Part shown: positions 24,453 to 33,114 of the stretch, one piece after another
Layout: each line of letters begins with the position of its first letter
How positions within the stretch are numbered: the first letter of the stretch is position 1
Source of the DNA: Marivirga arenosa
GTDB lineage: Bacteria > Bacteroidota > Bacteroidia > Cytophagales > Cyclobacteriaceae
DNA: 64,000 nt
Assembly: GCF_030503895.2 (NCBI RefSeq)
Contig: NZ_CP129970.2
Coordinates: forward strand, 3,643,001 to 3,707,000
Direction: 5' to 3'
Position numbers and translations under genes: made by a program
Notes under the pieces: generated by a model
Seen by the model: only the letters and a program-made list of their open reading frames with translations
Told to the model about the DNA's origin: nothing
The model's database searches: none

Positions 24453-24767
24453 ATGATAGAACAATTAAATGATGACAATCTTTGGTTGCACCTTTTTACA
24501 AATCAAAGAGTAGTAGTTCGTTTATATTCCGATTATTCCGCTTTATGCAATGCTTTTGAAGCATCCTACAAATCAATAGCAATAGAAAATAAAAAATCTA
24601 TACAATTTATAGATGTTGATGTTTCTGAAAATCCAAATTCAGTAAATGCAATAGGTGCTTACAGCCTTCCTTTTGTAGGGATTTATGAAGAAGGAGAATT
24701 AAAGGAAAAATTCTCTACCTCTAACTTAAGCCAACTGCATACTATGATTCAAAATCAAATAACATGA
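24453..24767 (+). CDS. Thioredoxin-like protein lacking the CxxC motif
   Basis: This 104-residue single-domain protein looks like a thioredoxin: RVVVRLYSDYSALCNAFEAS occupies the active-site strand and helix. IQFIDVDVSENPNSVNAIGA follows, and YSLPFVGIYEEGELKEKFS carries the cis-Pro loop (LPF). The WCGPC motif is replaced by SDYSALC, leaving one Cys, so classic disulfide exchange is unlikely; single-thiol chemistry or a binding role is possible. It is short and cytoplasmic, and transcribed away from wza. Family fold is likely; function is unknown. Confidence 0.65.
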   Translation: MIEQLNDDNLWLHLFTNQRVVVRLYSDYSALCNAFEASYKSIAIENKKSIQFIDVDVSENPNSVNAIGAYSLPFVGIYEEGELKEKFSTSNLSQLHTMIQNQIT

Positions 24768-24818
24768 TAGCTCAATTTCTAACGACTATCTTTCATTAAA
24801 AGAAATCAATAAAAAAAA

Positions 24819-24846
24819 GCCATCCGCAATAGTGCGAATGGCTTTA
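24819..24846 (-). terminator. Rho-independent terminator of tRNA-Thr (possibly bidirectional)
   Basis: The stem pairs agccatccgcaatagtgcgaatggct, with an A-run on its left and tttaaaaa on its right. On the minus strand it reads as a GC-rich hairpin followed by eight U residues, directly downstream of the tRNA. On the plus strand it could also stop transcription from the thioredoxin-like gene. Confidence 0.75.
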
Positions 24847-24853
24847 AAAAGAG

Positions 24854-24926
<73 letters not shown>

Positions 24927-24987
24927 ATAAACTTAATTTTTTAGCTTTTTCAGTTTGTAACCGTTTGTTATTCCCTGAATGCGGATG

Positions 24988-25017
24988 CAAATATAAAGGC
25001 CGTTTTTGTTAATGCAA
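24988..25017 (-). promoter_or_regulatory. Bacteroidota-type promoter for tRNA-Thr
   Basis: On the minus strand TTG (25017-25015) precedes TATATTTG (24995-24988) by 19 bases, matching the -33/-7 consensus TTG-N19-TAnnTTTG of this phylum. It lies about 60 bp upstream of the tRNA. Confidence 0.65.
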
Positions 25018-25048
25018 ACCCATTTGCAGAAAAATTTTAAAGAAATTT

Positions 25049-26971
25049 TTATTCAATTGAACGAACGATTCGTAACTGCTTCTTTAACAGAGAGATTTCT
25101 TTTTCTGCGTCTTCAATTTTTTCTTCAAATTCTTTTTTGAATTTATCAGCAGTCTTTGATGAGGCGAAAAACTCCATATTATTTTTCCAAGTCACAATAT
25201 CATTTTGCAAATCTCCAATTTTCTTACGGATTGAATTCTCTTTTTGATTAAGCTTACGATCTGAATTAGGGCCAGCCATAATCTTTGTAATTTGCGCCAT
25301 CAATTTCACTTTTTCTTTCTGCTCATCATTCAATACATCTTCAGATTTTTCAATAAAGCCTTGAATAGCATTTGAGAAATCTTCTTTCGCTTGTTGAATT
25401 GATTCCTTAGGAACAAAACCTATCTTTCCATAAGCTTGCTCATAGGCTTCTAATTGGTCTAAATCGCCAGGTTCCAGATTATTAATTTGATTGATGATGT
25501 CATTTTTAGCCTTAAGATTTTCCTCATACTCTTTCTGAGCATCTTTTGAGCCTGCTCTCTTATTTTCAAAGAATTTATCACATGCTGCCTTAAATTCTTT
25601 GTAAACACTCTCTCTATACTTCTCTGGAACAGGACCTACCTCTTTCCACTGTCTCTGTAGTGCTTTTAATTGATCAGCTGTTTTATTCCATTCTGTACTT
25701 TCAGATAATTCTTGCGCTTTTTTAACAAATTCCTGTTTTTTCTTAAGATTCTCTTCGCGCATACTATCTAAACGCTTAAAGAACTCATGTTTATTTGTAA
25801 AGAATTGCTTAAAATTACCCCAGAAGGCTTTATTAATATCTTTGGCATTTTCTTTAGGTACTTGCCCTGTCGCTTCCCACTCTTTTTGAATAGCTAATAT
25901 TTCCTTTGTTTTGGCATTCCATTCTTTAATTCTATCAGAATCAAATTCAGTAAATGGATTCAATTTTTCAATTATTAGCTTTTTCTTTTCAAGGTTTTCT
26001 GTTTGTATTTCTTTTAAATTTTTAACAAACTCCTTACGCTTTTCATATATAGCATCTGAAGCTGCTTTAAATCTTTGCCATAAAGGCTCTTGTTCTTCCT
26101 TCGGAACGGGACCTATATGTTTATACTCTTCATGTAGATCATTTAAATGCTTAATAGCATATGGGACGTCTTCTGACTGTGCTAATTCTTCAGCTTGTTC
26201 ACAAAGCTTTAATTTCGCATCTAAATTCTTCTTTCTATCTAACTCTTTTAATTCAAAAAGAATGCTTCTTTGATCATAATAGCGATCTAATAAGGCATTA
26301 TAATTAGCCCAAAGTGTTTTGGATTGATTTCCAGGAACCGGACCAACTGCTTTCCACTCTTTCTGAATTTCTTTAATGACATTTAAACCAGTGATAGTCT
26401 CTTCGCTATCGACTAATTCTCTTAAGCGATCTAATATGGCTTGTTTAGTTTTAAGGTTCTCGTCTTTTTGGTGTTCAAGCTCCTTATAATGTTTTTTTCT
26501 TCTATCCCTATATAATTGATAATTTGCTTCGAAACGTTCATTTAGCTCATCATGCTTCATGGCAAAATCAGCCTCTTCCCCACCTTCAGCTAGAAACTTG
26601 TCTAATGCTTCTTTTCTTTCAGCATTATACATTTCATCATAGAGCGGCTTAATTTCATTTATAATTCTATCTGCTTTTCTGAAATTATCGCTTTTTGAAA
26701 TTTCTTTAATTACCTCAACTAACTGTTCCTTACTGAATTCTGAATAGTCTGGAAGCTCTTCATGATCATCTTGATCTTGTTCTTCCTCATTTTCTGAATC
26801 TGAAGCATTTTCTATTTTTTCGTTTTCCTGCTCGGAAATTTCTTCAGTTTTTTCTTCTTTATCTGAAACAGCTTCTTGATTTTCTGATGTGGCATTCACA
26901 TTATCCTTCTCTTGATCCTTTTCAGAATTATTTTCTTGTGGATTTTCAGAAGTACCTTTTTCTTCTAACAT
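25049..26971 (-). CDS. DUF349 repeat protein
   Basis: This is a 640-residue cytoplasmic protein. Residues 1-75 are an acidic, low-complexity tail rich in Glu, Asn and Ser. The rest contains at least five DUF349 repeats, each with the signature W/Y-K-x-[VIT]-G-x-V-P (WKAVGPVPGNQ, YKHIGPVPKEE, WEATGQVPKEN, WKEVGPVPEKY, YGKIGFVPKES) and a following helix. The C-terminus (KKIGDLQNDIVTWKNNMEFF, then a Glu/Lys-rich tail) is predicted coiled coil. The molecular function of DUF349 proteins is not established. The gene is monocistronic, 61 bp from yqgE. Strong helical and charged content suggests a binding or scaffold role. Confidence 0.88.
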   Translation of the reverse strand: MLEEKGTSENPQENNSEKDQEKDNVNATSENQEAVSDKEEKTEEISEQENEKIENASDSENEEEQDQDDHEELPDYSEFSKEQLVEVIKEISKSDNFRKADRIINEIKPLYDEMYNAERKEALDKFLAEGGEEADFAMKHDELNERFEANYQLYRDRRKKHYKELEHQKDENLKTKQAILDRLRELVDSEETITGLNVIKEIQKEWKAVGPVPGNQSKTLWANYNALLDRYYDQRSILFELKELDRKKNLDAKLKLCEQAEELAQSEDVPYAIKHLNDLHEEYKHIGPVPKEEQEPLWQRFKAASDAIYEKRKEFVKNLKEIQTENLEKKKLIIEKLNPFTEFDSDRIKEWNAKTKEILAIQKEWEATGQVPKENAKDINKAFWGNFKQFFTNKHEFFKRLDSMREENLKKKQEFVKKAQELSESTEWNKTADQLKALQRQWKEVGPVPEKYRESVYKEFKAACDKFFENKRAGSKDAQKEYEENLKAKNDIINQINNLEPGDLDQLEAYEQAYGKIGFVPKESIQQAKEDFSNAIQGFIEKSEDVLNDEQKEKVKLMAQITKIMAGPNSDRKLNQKENSIRKKIGDLQNDIVTWKNNMEFFASSKTADKFKKEFEEKIEDAEKEISLLKKQLRIVRSIE

Positions 26972-27032
26972 AATACTTTCGATTTATCAATTATAAGGTA
27001 CAATATTAATTAAAAAATGTGAAAAGTTTCAA

Positions 27033-27611
27033 TCAATTAAGATTGGGATCGGAAGGGTAATTGGCATAAATTTTAAATCTGCCTCCCATTTTTTCTAAAA
27101 TACTCTTCCAAAGGGTTTCGGGCGGGCTATTAAATATATAGGAAGGATGAACACCCCGGGCAATTATCCAGCTATTATGATCTATTTCCTCCTGCAATTG
27201 ATTTTCTGACCAACCGCTGTACCCAACAAAAAATCTGGATTTTTCATTTTCTAATTTACCTTTTTGCATTAAGGCTTGTAAAACATCAAAACTCCCTCCC
27301 CAATACAATCCATCACGAATTTTCTGTCCTCCTTCTTTTAATTCATCTATATCATGAATAAAGTGAAGTGTATTTTGTTGTACAGGTCCACCTACAAACA
27401 AATCGGCTGCAAAGGGACCAATCTCATCTAAAACCTCATCTACTTTAAGAATGGATAATTTATTCAATACGAAACCAAAAGAACCTTCTTCATTGTGCTC
27501 ACATAACAATATCACGGTCCGCTCGAAATTTTGATCGGGTAAAAAAGGTTCAGATAAAAGAAGGTCTCCTTTCTGAGGTTGTTCTATATTTTTAAACTCA
27601 AAATATTCCAT
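27033..27611 (-). CDS. YqgE/AlgH family protein
   Basis: This 192-residue protein matches the UPF0301 family: KGDLLLSEPFLPDQNFERTV is the N-terminal signature, followed by CEHNEEGSFGFVLNK, FVGGPVQQNTLHFIH and GYSGWSENQLQEEI. Family members are widespread and probably regulatory, but the biochemical role is not known. In Pseudomonas, AlgH is linked to alginate regulation. It starts one base before the miaE stop and is therefore co-transcribed with it. Length is typical. Confidence 0.9.
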   Translation of the reverse strand: MEYFEFKNIEQPQKGDLLLSEPFLPDQNFERTVILLCEHNEEGSFGFVLNKLSILKVDEVLDEIGPFAADLFVGGPVQQNTLHFIHDIDELKEGGQKIRDGLYWGGSFDVLQALMQKGKLENEKSRFFVGYSGWSENQLQEEIDHNSWIIARGVHPSYIFNSPPETLWKSILEKMGGRFKIYANYPSDPNLN

Positions 27612-28196
27612 TTAATGAAGTGCAGCTTTTAGAGGAAGGGCTTTTAAAATATTGGCTTCCTCTTCACTCATTTCTTCTAATCTAGAATATACTTCTTCCT
27701 TTTCAAAATATTGTAACGCCATATCGACAAAAATTTCTCCATGTTTGGCCTCAGATGCCCACAGGCGATGATAAAATTTTTTCAAATCACCTTCAGGTAA
27801 AGCTTCATAGATTAATCTAAACCTTTCAGCTCCTCTGGTTTCTACTAAAGAGGCCAGTAATAGCCTATCCATAAAACGCTCTTCCCTACCCGATCTACAG
27901 GTTTTGATCAAATCATCAACATAGTAATCTTTTTCAATTTTATGAGGTAGTTGAATTCCTTTAGCTTCCATAATAGCGTAGACATCTCTAAAATGCTCCA
28001 ATTCCTCTACCGCAGTGTCAATTAGCTCTGGAATAATTTCAAGTCTGTCAGGAAATTTAGCCACAAAACTCATAGCCATTCCTGAAGCTTTTCTTTCACA
28101 ATTTGCATGATCTTGTAAGAAACTATCAAAATCTGCCATAACTGTATCTACCCATTCTTGACTACTATCTGCTTTTAAATCAATTCTTAATTTCAT
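27612..28196 (-). CDS. miaE: tRNA 2-methylthio-N6-isopentenyladenosine-37 hydroxylase
   Basis: This 194-residue ferritin-fold diiron enzyme hydroxylates the isopentenyl side chain at A37 of certain tRNAs. Iron ligands are visible in ELIDTAVEELEHFRDVYAIM (E..ExxH) and in SEAKHGEIFVDMALQYF (ExxH), with a further Glu in LLASLVETRGAERFRLIYEA. Length and motif order match Bacteroidota and Gammaproteobacteria MiaE proteins. It is followed directly by yqgE. The divergent neighbour is pdxH. Confidence 0.9.
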   Translation of the reverse strand: MKLRIDLKADSSQEWVDTVMADFDSFLQDHANCERKASGMAMSFVAKFPDRLEIIPELIDTAVEELEHFRDVYAIMEAKGIQLPHKIEKDYYVDDLIKTCRSGREERFMDRLLLASLVETRGAERFRLIYEALPEGDLKKFYHRLWASEAKHGEIFVDMALQYFEKEEVYSRLEEMSEEEANILKALPLKAALH

Positions 28197-28325
28197 TAGA
28201 TAATTTCTTTAACTATTTATGACCCTTTTATTGGAAACAATTTGAAACAATAATAATTTTAAAATTATTAACCCACTAATGATTGTGGAATTTTTCATTA
28301 AAGAATTATCAATAAGTCAGATATA

Positions 28326-28967
28326 ATGAGTCAATCTATTGCAGATATAAGAAAGGAATATAATGCTAGAAGTTTAAGCATTTCAGAAGTTGATAAAAAT
28401 CCTATTGACCAATTTTTAATTTGGTTTAATATGGCTTTAAAGGCTGAAATTATGGAGCCCAATGCCATGACCTTATCGACTATATCAAATGATAAACCTA
28501 GCTCCAGAGTTGTATTACTTAAAGGAGTAGAGAATAGCGAATTCGTTTTTTATACTAACTACAATAGTTCTAAAGGAAGACAGATGATTAAAAACCATAA
28601 TGTTTCTCTAAATTTTTTCTGGCCAGAACTAGAACGACAAGTACGAATTGAAGGAGAAGTGAAAAAAGTTTCTTCTGAGGTAAGTGATGCTTATTTTCAA
28701 AGTAGACCCAGAGGTAGCAGAATTGGCGCGTGGGTGTCACCTCAAAGTGAAGTAATCGAAAATAGAGAAGAGTTAGATAAGAGATTAGCTGAAATTGAAT
28801 TAAGATTTAAAGATAGAGAAATAGATCGACCACCACATTGGGGAGGCTATTCTGTAAAACCATCGTTAATAGAATTCTGGCAAGGAAGACCCAGTAGATT
28901 ACATGATAGAATTCAATATACATTAATTGATAACGATAGTTGGAAGATTGAAAGACTAGCACCTTAA
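28326..28967 (+). CDS. pdxH: Pyridoxamine 5'-phosphate oxidase
   Basis: This 213-residue FMN enzyme oxidises pyridoxamine or pyridoxine 5'-phosphate to pyridoxal 5'-phosphate. It shows AMTLSTISNDKPSSRVVLLK (FMN site), FVFYTNYNSSKGRQMIKN, RGSRIGAWVSPQSEVI and the C-terminal dimer/substrate block PSRLHDRIQYTLIDNDSWKI with ERLAP. Length matches the family. The stop codon TAA overlaps the ATG of the following glycosyltransferase (TAATG), implying translational coupling, although the two products have no obvious functional link. Confidence 0.95.
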   Translation: MSQSIADIRKEYNARSLSISEVDKNPIDQFLIWFNMALKAEIMEPNAMTLSTISNDKPSSRVVLLKGVENSEFVFYTNYNSSKGRQMIKNHNVSLNFFWPELERQVRIEGEVKKVSSEVSDAYFQSRPRGSRIGAWVSPQSEVIENREELDKRLAEIELRFKDREIDRPPHWGGYSVKPSLIEFWQGRPSRLHDRIQYTLIDNDSWKIERLAP

Positions 28968-30193
28968 TGTCTGATTTATATTTCGATAGGTATGCCTACC
29001 CAAAAAGATTTATCAAGTCAGAAAGTAGGCCAGACACTTTCATTAGGGTTGTAATTCCGGTATTCAATGAACCTGACATAAGACCAACTTTAGAATCTTT
29101 AGCTCAGTGTAATCCAACAAAAAGAGGCATTGAAGTGATTTTGGTAATAAACCATGCTGAAAACGCAAGTGAAACGATCAAAGAAAATAGTAGGAAAACG
29201 GTAGACCAAATCAACGAATTTATAATTCAAAACACATCAGATTTAGTAATCCATATTATTAAAGCATTTGATCTCCCTAAAAAAAAAGCTGGGGTTGGAT
29301 TAGCTCGTAAAATTGGAATGGACGAAGCTGCCTATAGATTTAATTCCATAAATCAAGATGGTGTTATTCTGTGTTTTGATGCAGACAGTTTATGTGAGAA
29401 GAATTACTTATGTGAAATAGAAAATCACTTTTTAAAATATCCAGATTGTAATGCTGCCTCTATCCATTATGAACATCCAGAAACTAATGAAGATGGAAAT
29501 TTAAATGAACCTATAATTCTATACGAACTTCATCTACGTTATTACATACAAGCATTAAAATACACCGATTATCCTTTTGCGTATCATACGATTGGTTCGA
29601 GCATGGCTGCAAGGTCATCCGTTTATCAAAAACAAGGCGGAATGAATCAAAGAAAAGCTGGAGAAGACTTTTATTTTCTACATAAAATCATTCCTTTAGG
29701 CAATTTTCACACCATCACTTCTACAAAGGTGATTCCCTCAGCTAGAATTTCTGATCGCGTTCCTTTTGGTACAGGAAGGGCCATGCAAGAGCATCAAAAT
29801 AATACCAAAGACTTAAATTTAACTTATGATTTTGAATGTTTTAAGATCATAAAAGCATTTATGAACGAAATCAATATCAAAAGTAATATCAGCGATTTCT
29901 ATTCAACAATAAAATCATTCTTAATTGAAAATGGATTGGAAACAGAATTAAATAAAATTCAATCTCAATCTAAGAATCAAACCCATTTTAAGCAAAGGTT
30001 TTTCGAATGGTTTAATGGATTTAAAATGCTAAAACTTGTTCACTATTTACGAGATAATCAGTTTCATGAAAAATTATTGATCTCGCAAGCAACAGCCTTA
30101 TTAATTGAATTAGGATATGAAATAAATCAAAATCCAACTGCCTTAGAGCTTTTAAAAATTTACAGACAGTTGGATATTGATTCTGGTAATTAA
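28967..30193 (+). CDS. Glycosyltransferase family 2
   Basis: This 408-residue GT-A enzyme has RVVIPVFNEPDIRPTLESL at residues about 27-45 and LCFDADSLCEKNYL, which contains the DxD metal site. GSSMAARSSVYQKQGGMNQR and GEDFYFLHK provide the acceptor-side G-ED motif. No transmembrane helix is apparent, unlike the GT2 at 56748. It overlaps pdxH by one base and ends 4 bp into the convergent bshB1 gene. It lies away from the polysaccharide locus; donor and acceptor are unknown. Confidence 0.85.
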   Translation: MSDLYFDRYAYPKRFIKSESRPDTFIRVVIPVFNEPDIRPTLESLAQCNPTKRGIEVILVINHAENASETIKENSRKTVDQINEFIIQNTSDLVIHIIKAFDLPKKKAGVGLARKIGMDEAAYRFNSINQDGVILCFDADSLCEKNYLCEIENHFLKYPDCNAASIHYEHPETNEDGNLNEPIILYELHLRYYIQALKYTDYPFAYHTIGSSMAARSSVYQKQGGMNQRKAGEDFYFLHKIIPLGNFHTITSTKVIPSARISDRVPFGTGRAMQEHQNNTKDLNLTYDFECFKIIKAFMNEINIKSNISDFYSTIKSFLIENGLETELNKIQSQSKNQTHFKQRFFEWFNGFKMLKLVHYLRDNQFHEKLLISQATALLIELGYEINQNPTALELLKIYRQLDIDSGN

Positions 30194-30909
30194 ATTAGAC
30201 CGTTTAAGTCTTTTACTCCAAGATATCTTTCAATGGTATATCCTTCTGCGTAATCCACTCCAATGATTTGACCAAATTCCATAGCTCTGGCTTCAACCAT
30301 TTTCATAAATCTAGGGCTGGATATATAAGTTTCTGGTTCTTCAGATCCAGGTTTATAGAATTGTGAGTCGAAGGCTTTAATAGAATTCATTTTCTTATCC
30401 CACTGCTCGCTTACATCAACCACAAAATCTGGTTTAATAGGAATGCTTTGAATATAATGGTATACCTGTGAAGGTCTGTATGCTTCTTGAATATTCCCTT
30501 TATCATCCTTAGTTTCAAATTGCTTTAGGCCTGCTAAAAACACTGATTCAGATAACAATTCTGATGCCCTACCATGATCGGGATGACGGTCTGAAATAGC
30601 ATTAGCCAAAACTATTTTAGGCTGATACTGTCTAATCTTTTTTACAATCTCAGTTTGATGCTCCAAATCATTTTTAAAAAATGCATCTTTAAAACCTAGG
30701 TTCTCTCTTACCTTAAGCCCTAATATTTCTGCACTTTTTGCTGCTTCTTCCATTCTTTTTTCAGGAGTTCCTCTAGTACCCATTTCACCTCTCGTCAGAT
30801 CAATGATACCGACATTCTCTCCCATTTCAGCATGTTTTGCAAGCGTACCTGAACAAGCTAATTCTACATCATCCGGATGAGCCGCAAAGGCTAGTATATC
30901 TAATTTCAT
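30190..30909 (-). CDS. bshB1: Bacillithiol biosynthesis deacetylase BshB1
   Basis: This 239-residue PIG-L enzyme deacetylates GlcNAc-malate in bacillithiol synthesis. It has LAFAAHPDDVELACSGTLAK (HPDD), GIIDLTRGEMGTRGTPEKRM (BshB1 hallmark), ISDRHPDHGRASELL (third zinc ligand) and a C-terminal EPETYISSPRFMKMVEARAM block. Length is typical. The neighbouring thioredoxin reductase gene fits a thiol-redox theme, although they are separated by a terminator. bshA and bshC are not in the window. Confidence 0.92.
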   Translation of the reverse strand: MKLDILAFAAHPDDVELACSGTLAKHAEMGENVGIIDLTRGEMGTRGTPEKRMEEAAKSAEILGLKVRENLGFKDAFFKNDLEHQTEIVKKIRQYQPKIVLANAISDRHPDHGRASELLSESVFLAGLKQFETKDDKGNIQEAYRPSQVYHYIQSIPIKPDFVVDVSEQWDKKMNSIKAFDSQFYKPGSEEPETYISSPRFMKMVEARAMEFGQIIGVDYAEGYTIERYLGVKDLNGLI

Positions 30910-30980
30910 AAATTAAAAAGTAATATCATCTTATACAAACATACTACTACATAAGATGTTTAAACATTGATTTTTGTATA

Positions 30981-31053
30981 AAAAAAGAATGTCTTAAAAT
31001 TTAGTATCCTTATAAAATTTAAAGGATTCCCTAAAAACTAAGACATTCTTAAA
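30981..31053 (-). terminator. Long terminator hairpin after trxB
   Basis: On the minus strand AAGAATGTCTTAG (near the trxB stop) pairs with CTAAA...TAAGACATTCTT, and a second stem (AATCCTTTAAA with TTTATAAGGAT) nests inside. A run of U residues follows. The two-tier stem is longer than an ordinary intrinsic terminator. Confidence 0.7.
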
Positions 31054-31058
31054 TAAGA

Positions 31059-32027
31059 TTAAGCCTTCTCAGTTACTTCTTGCTGTTCTAGTTCATCTTC
31101 CTTTTCAGCCAAGAAACGCTCTGCATCTAATGCAGCCATACAACCAGTACCTGCAGCCGTTACAGCTTGACGATAGGTAAAATCCTGAGCATCACCAGAA
31201 GCAAAAACACCTTCAACTTTTGTTTTTGTACTTCCTGCTTTAGTAAGGATGTAACCCGCCTCATTTAAATCTAAATAATCTTTAAAAATTTCGGTATTTG
31301 GTTTATGACCAATAGCAACAAAGAAACCAGTAGCTTTAATTTCTGATTTTTCACCCGTTACATTATTGACGACTCTAACACCTTCTACCGCATCTTTACC
31401 TAAAACTTCTTCCGTTTCAGTATTCCACAGTACCTCTATATTTTTAGTTTTTTCAACTCTTCTTTGCATGATTTTAGAAGCTCTCATTTCATCTCTTCTT
31501 ACCAACATTGTAACCTTATTACAAATGTTAGATAAATAAGTAGCTTCTTCTGCTGCTGTATCACCAGCACCAACCACTACAACATCTTGTCCTTTGTAAA
31601 AGAATCCATCGCAAACAGCACAGGCAGAAACACCCATACCGTTTAATCTTTGCTCAGATTCTAATCCTAACCATTTGGCAGAAGCTCCTGTAGATATAAT
31701 CACTGCATTAGCTGTAATTTCATGCTTATCATCAATAATAACTTTATGAGGATAACCACTGAAATCGACTTTTGTAGCTAAACCAAATCTGACATCCGTT
31801 CCAAATCTTTCTGCCTGTTTTTGGAAATCAACCATCATTTGTGGCCCATTAATCCCTTCCGGATAGCCAGGATAATTTTCAACATCATTAGTGATAGTTA
31901 ACTGACCACCTGGCTGGCCTCCTTGATATAAAACTGGTTTTAAACCTGCTCTTGCAGCATAAATTGCAGCAGTATATCCTGCAGGTCCTGATCCTATTAT
32001 TAATACTTTTACTTTTTCCTCTGTCAT
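31059..32027 (-). CDS. trxB: Thioredoxin reductase
   Basis: This 322-residue FAD/NADPH flavoprotein reduces thioredoxin. The FAD motif is VLIIGSGPAGYTAAIYAARA; the redox-active disulfide is in SACAVCDGFFYKG (CAVC). The NADPH motif is VVVVGAGDTAAEEATYLSN, and GVFASGDAQDFTYRQAVTAA is the C-terminal FAD block. The tail is Glu-rich (LEQQEVTEKA). Length and motif order are typical of low-molecular-weight TrxB. It is a monocistronic unit ending in a strong hairpin. Confidence 0.96.
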   Translation of the reverse strand: MTEEKVKVLIIGSGPAGYTAAIYAARAGLKPVLYQGGQPGGQLTITNDVENYPGYPEGINGPQMMVDFQKQAERFGTDVRFGLATKVDFSGYPHKVIIDDKHEITANAVIISTGASAKWLGLESEQRLNGMGVSACAVCDGFFYKGQDVVVVGAGDTAAEEATYLSNICNKVTMLVRRDEMRASKIMQRRVEKTKNIEVLWNTETEEVLGKDAVEGVRVVNNVTGEKSEIKATGFFVAIGHKPNTEIFKDYLDLNEAGYILTKAGSTKTKVEGVFASGDAQDFTYRQAVTAAGTGCMAALDAERFLAEKEDELEQQEVTEKA

Positions 32028-32096
32028 ATCGTTTAATAGTTTCTGAGTTATGTTACGGTTCTCTGCAAAAACAGATGTAAATTTAATAAATAAAAT

Positions 32097-32126
32097 AAAA
32101 AAAGGTCTTCTAGAAGACCTCTTTAT
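32097..32126 (-). terminator. Rho-independent terminator of rpoD
   Basis: The perfect palindrome aggtcttctagaagacct is followed on the minus strand by a run of seven U residues. It lies 22 bp after the rpoD stop codon. Confidence 0.85.
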
Positions 32127-32147
32127 GTATCATATGTTACGTAAAAA

Positions 32148-33011
32148 CTAACCCAAATAAGGTTTTAATGCTTTACTTCTTGATGTATGTCTAAGTCGTC
32201 TAATTGCTTTTTCTTTAATCTGACGAACTCTTTCTCTAGTTAAACTAAATTTCTCTCCGATCTCTTCAAGAGTCATCGAATGTTCACCATTCAATCCAAA
32301 GTACAAAGTGATAACGTCAGCCTCTCTTTGTGTTAAAGTAGATAAGGCTCTTTGAACCTCTCTTCTCAATGAATCATTCATTAATTCATCATCAGGAGAT
32401 TCTTCACCGTCATTTTCTAATACGTCTAGAAGACTATTTTCCTCACCTTGTATGAAAGGTGCATCCATTGATACGTGACGGCCAGAGATTTTCATGGTAT
32501 CAACTACCTCATTAGAAGTAACCTCTAAAACTTCTGCTAGCTCATCCGGAGATGGCTCTCTTTCAAACTTTTGCTCCAAGGTAGAGAAGGTTTTTGAAAT
32601 CTTATTTAAAGATCCTACTCTATTCAATGGAAGACGAACAATACGAGATTGCTCCGCCAATGCTTGCAATATGGACTGTCTGATCCACCATACTGCATAA
32701 GAAATGAATTTAAAACCTCTGGTTTCGTCAAACCTTTGAGCTGCCTTGATCAAACCTAAGTTTCCTTCATTAATCAAGTCTCCTAAGGATAAACCTTGAT
32801 TCTGATATTGTTTGGCCACAGACACTACGAAACGCAAATTGGCTTTAGTCAATTTTTCAAGTGCAAGTTGATCACCTTGTTTAATCCTAACGGCTAAATC
32901 TACTTCCTCGTCCGGAGTTAACAAATCTACTTTCCCTATTTCTTGTAAGTATTTATCGAGGGATTGACTCTCCCGATTGGTGATTTGCTTGCTAATCTTG
33001 AGCTGTCTCAT
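32148..33011 (-). CDS. rpoD: Primary RNA polymerase sigma factor RpoD/SigA
   Basis: This is a 287-residue sigma-70 factor of the short form typical of Bacteroidota primary sigma factors. Region 1.2 is [20 protein letters not shown]. Region 2 has [20 protein letters not shown] and [20 protein letters not shown]. Region 3 follows, and region 4 ends with [20 protein letters not shown], the -35 recognition helix-turn-helix. It recognises the unusual -33 TTG / -7 TAnnTTTG promoters seen in this window. It is a monocistronic gene with its own terminator. Confidence 0.95.
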   Translation of the reverse strand: MRQLKISKQITNRESQSLDKYLQEIGKVDLLTPDEEVDLAVRIKQGDQLALEKLTKANLRFVVSVAKQYQNQGLSLGDLINEGNLGLIKAAQRFDETRGFKFISYAVWWIRQSILQALAEQSRIVRLPLNRVGSLNKISKTFSTLEQKFEREPSPDELAEVLEVTSNEVVDTMKISGRHVSMDAPFIQGEENSLLDVLENDGEESPDDELMNDSLRREVQRALSTLTQREADVITLYFGLNGEHSMTLEEIGEKFSLTRERVRQIKEKAIRRLRHTSRSKALKPYLG

Positions 33012-33114
33012 TAATTATTTTTTGATTTAAACTTAAACGAACTCTTAACATAGGGAATTCACTAAACAGTTCCTTCCCTATACCAAAAATGTAAATTATT
33101 AGATAAAAAAGAAA

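Noticed and set aside
25911-26273. 120-residue Ser/Phe-rich frame antisense to the DUF349 gene
   Set aside because: It is the complement of a Lys/Glu-rich coding region, a common source of false Phe/Ser-rich frames.
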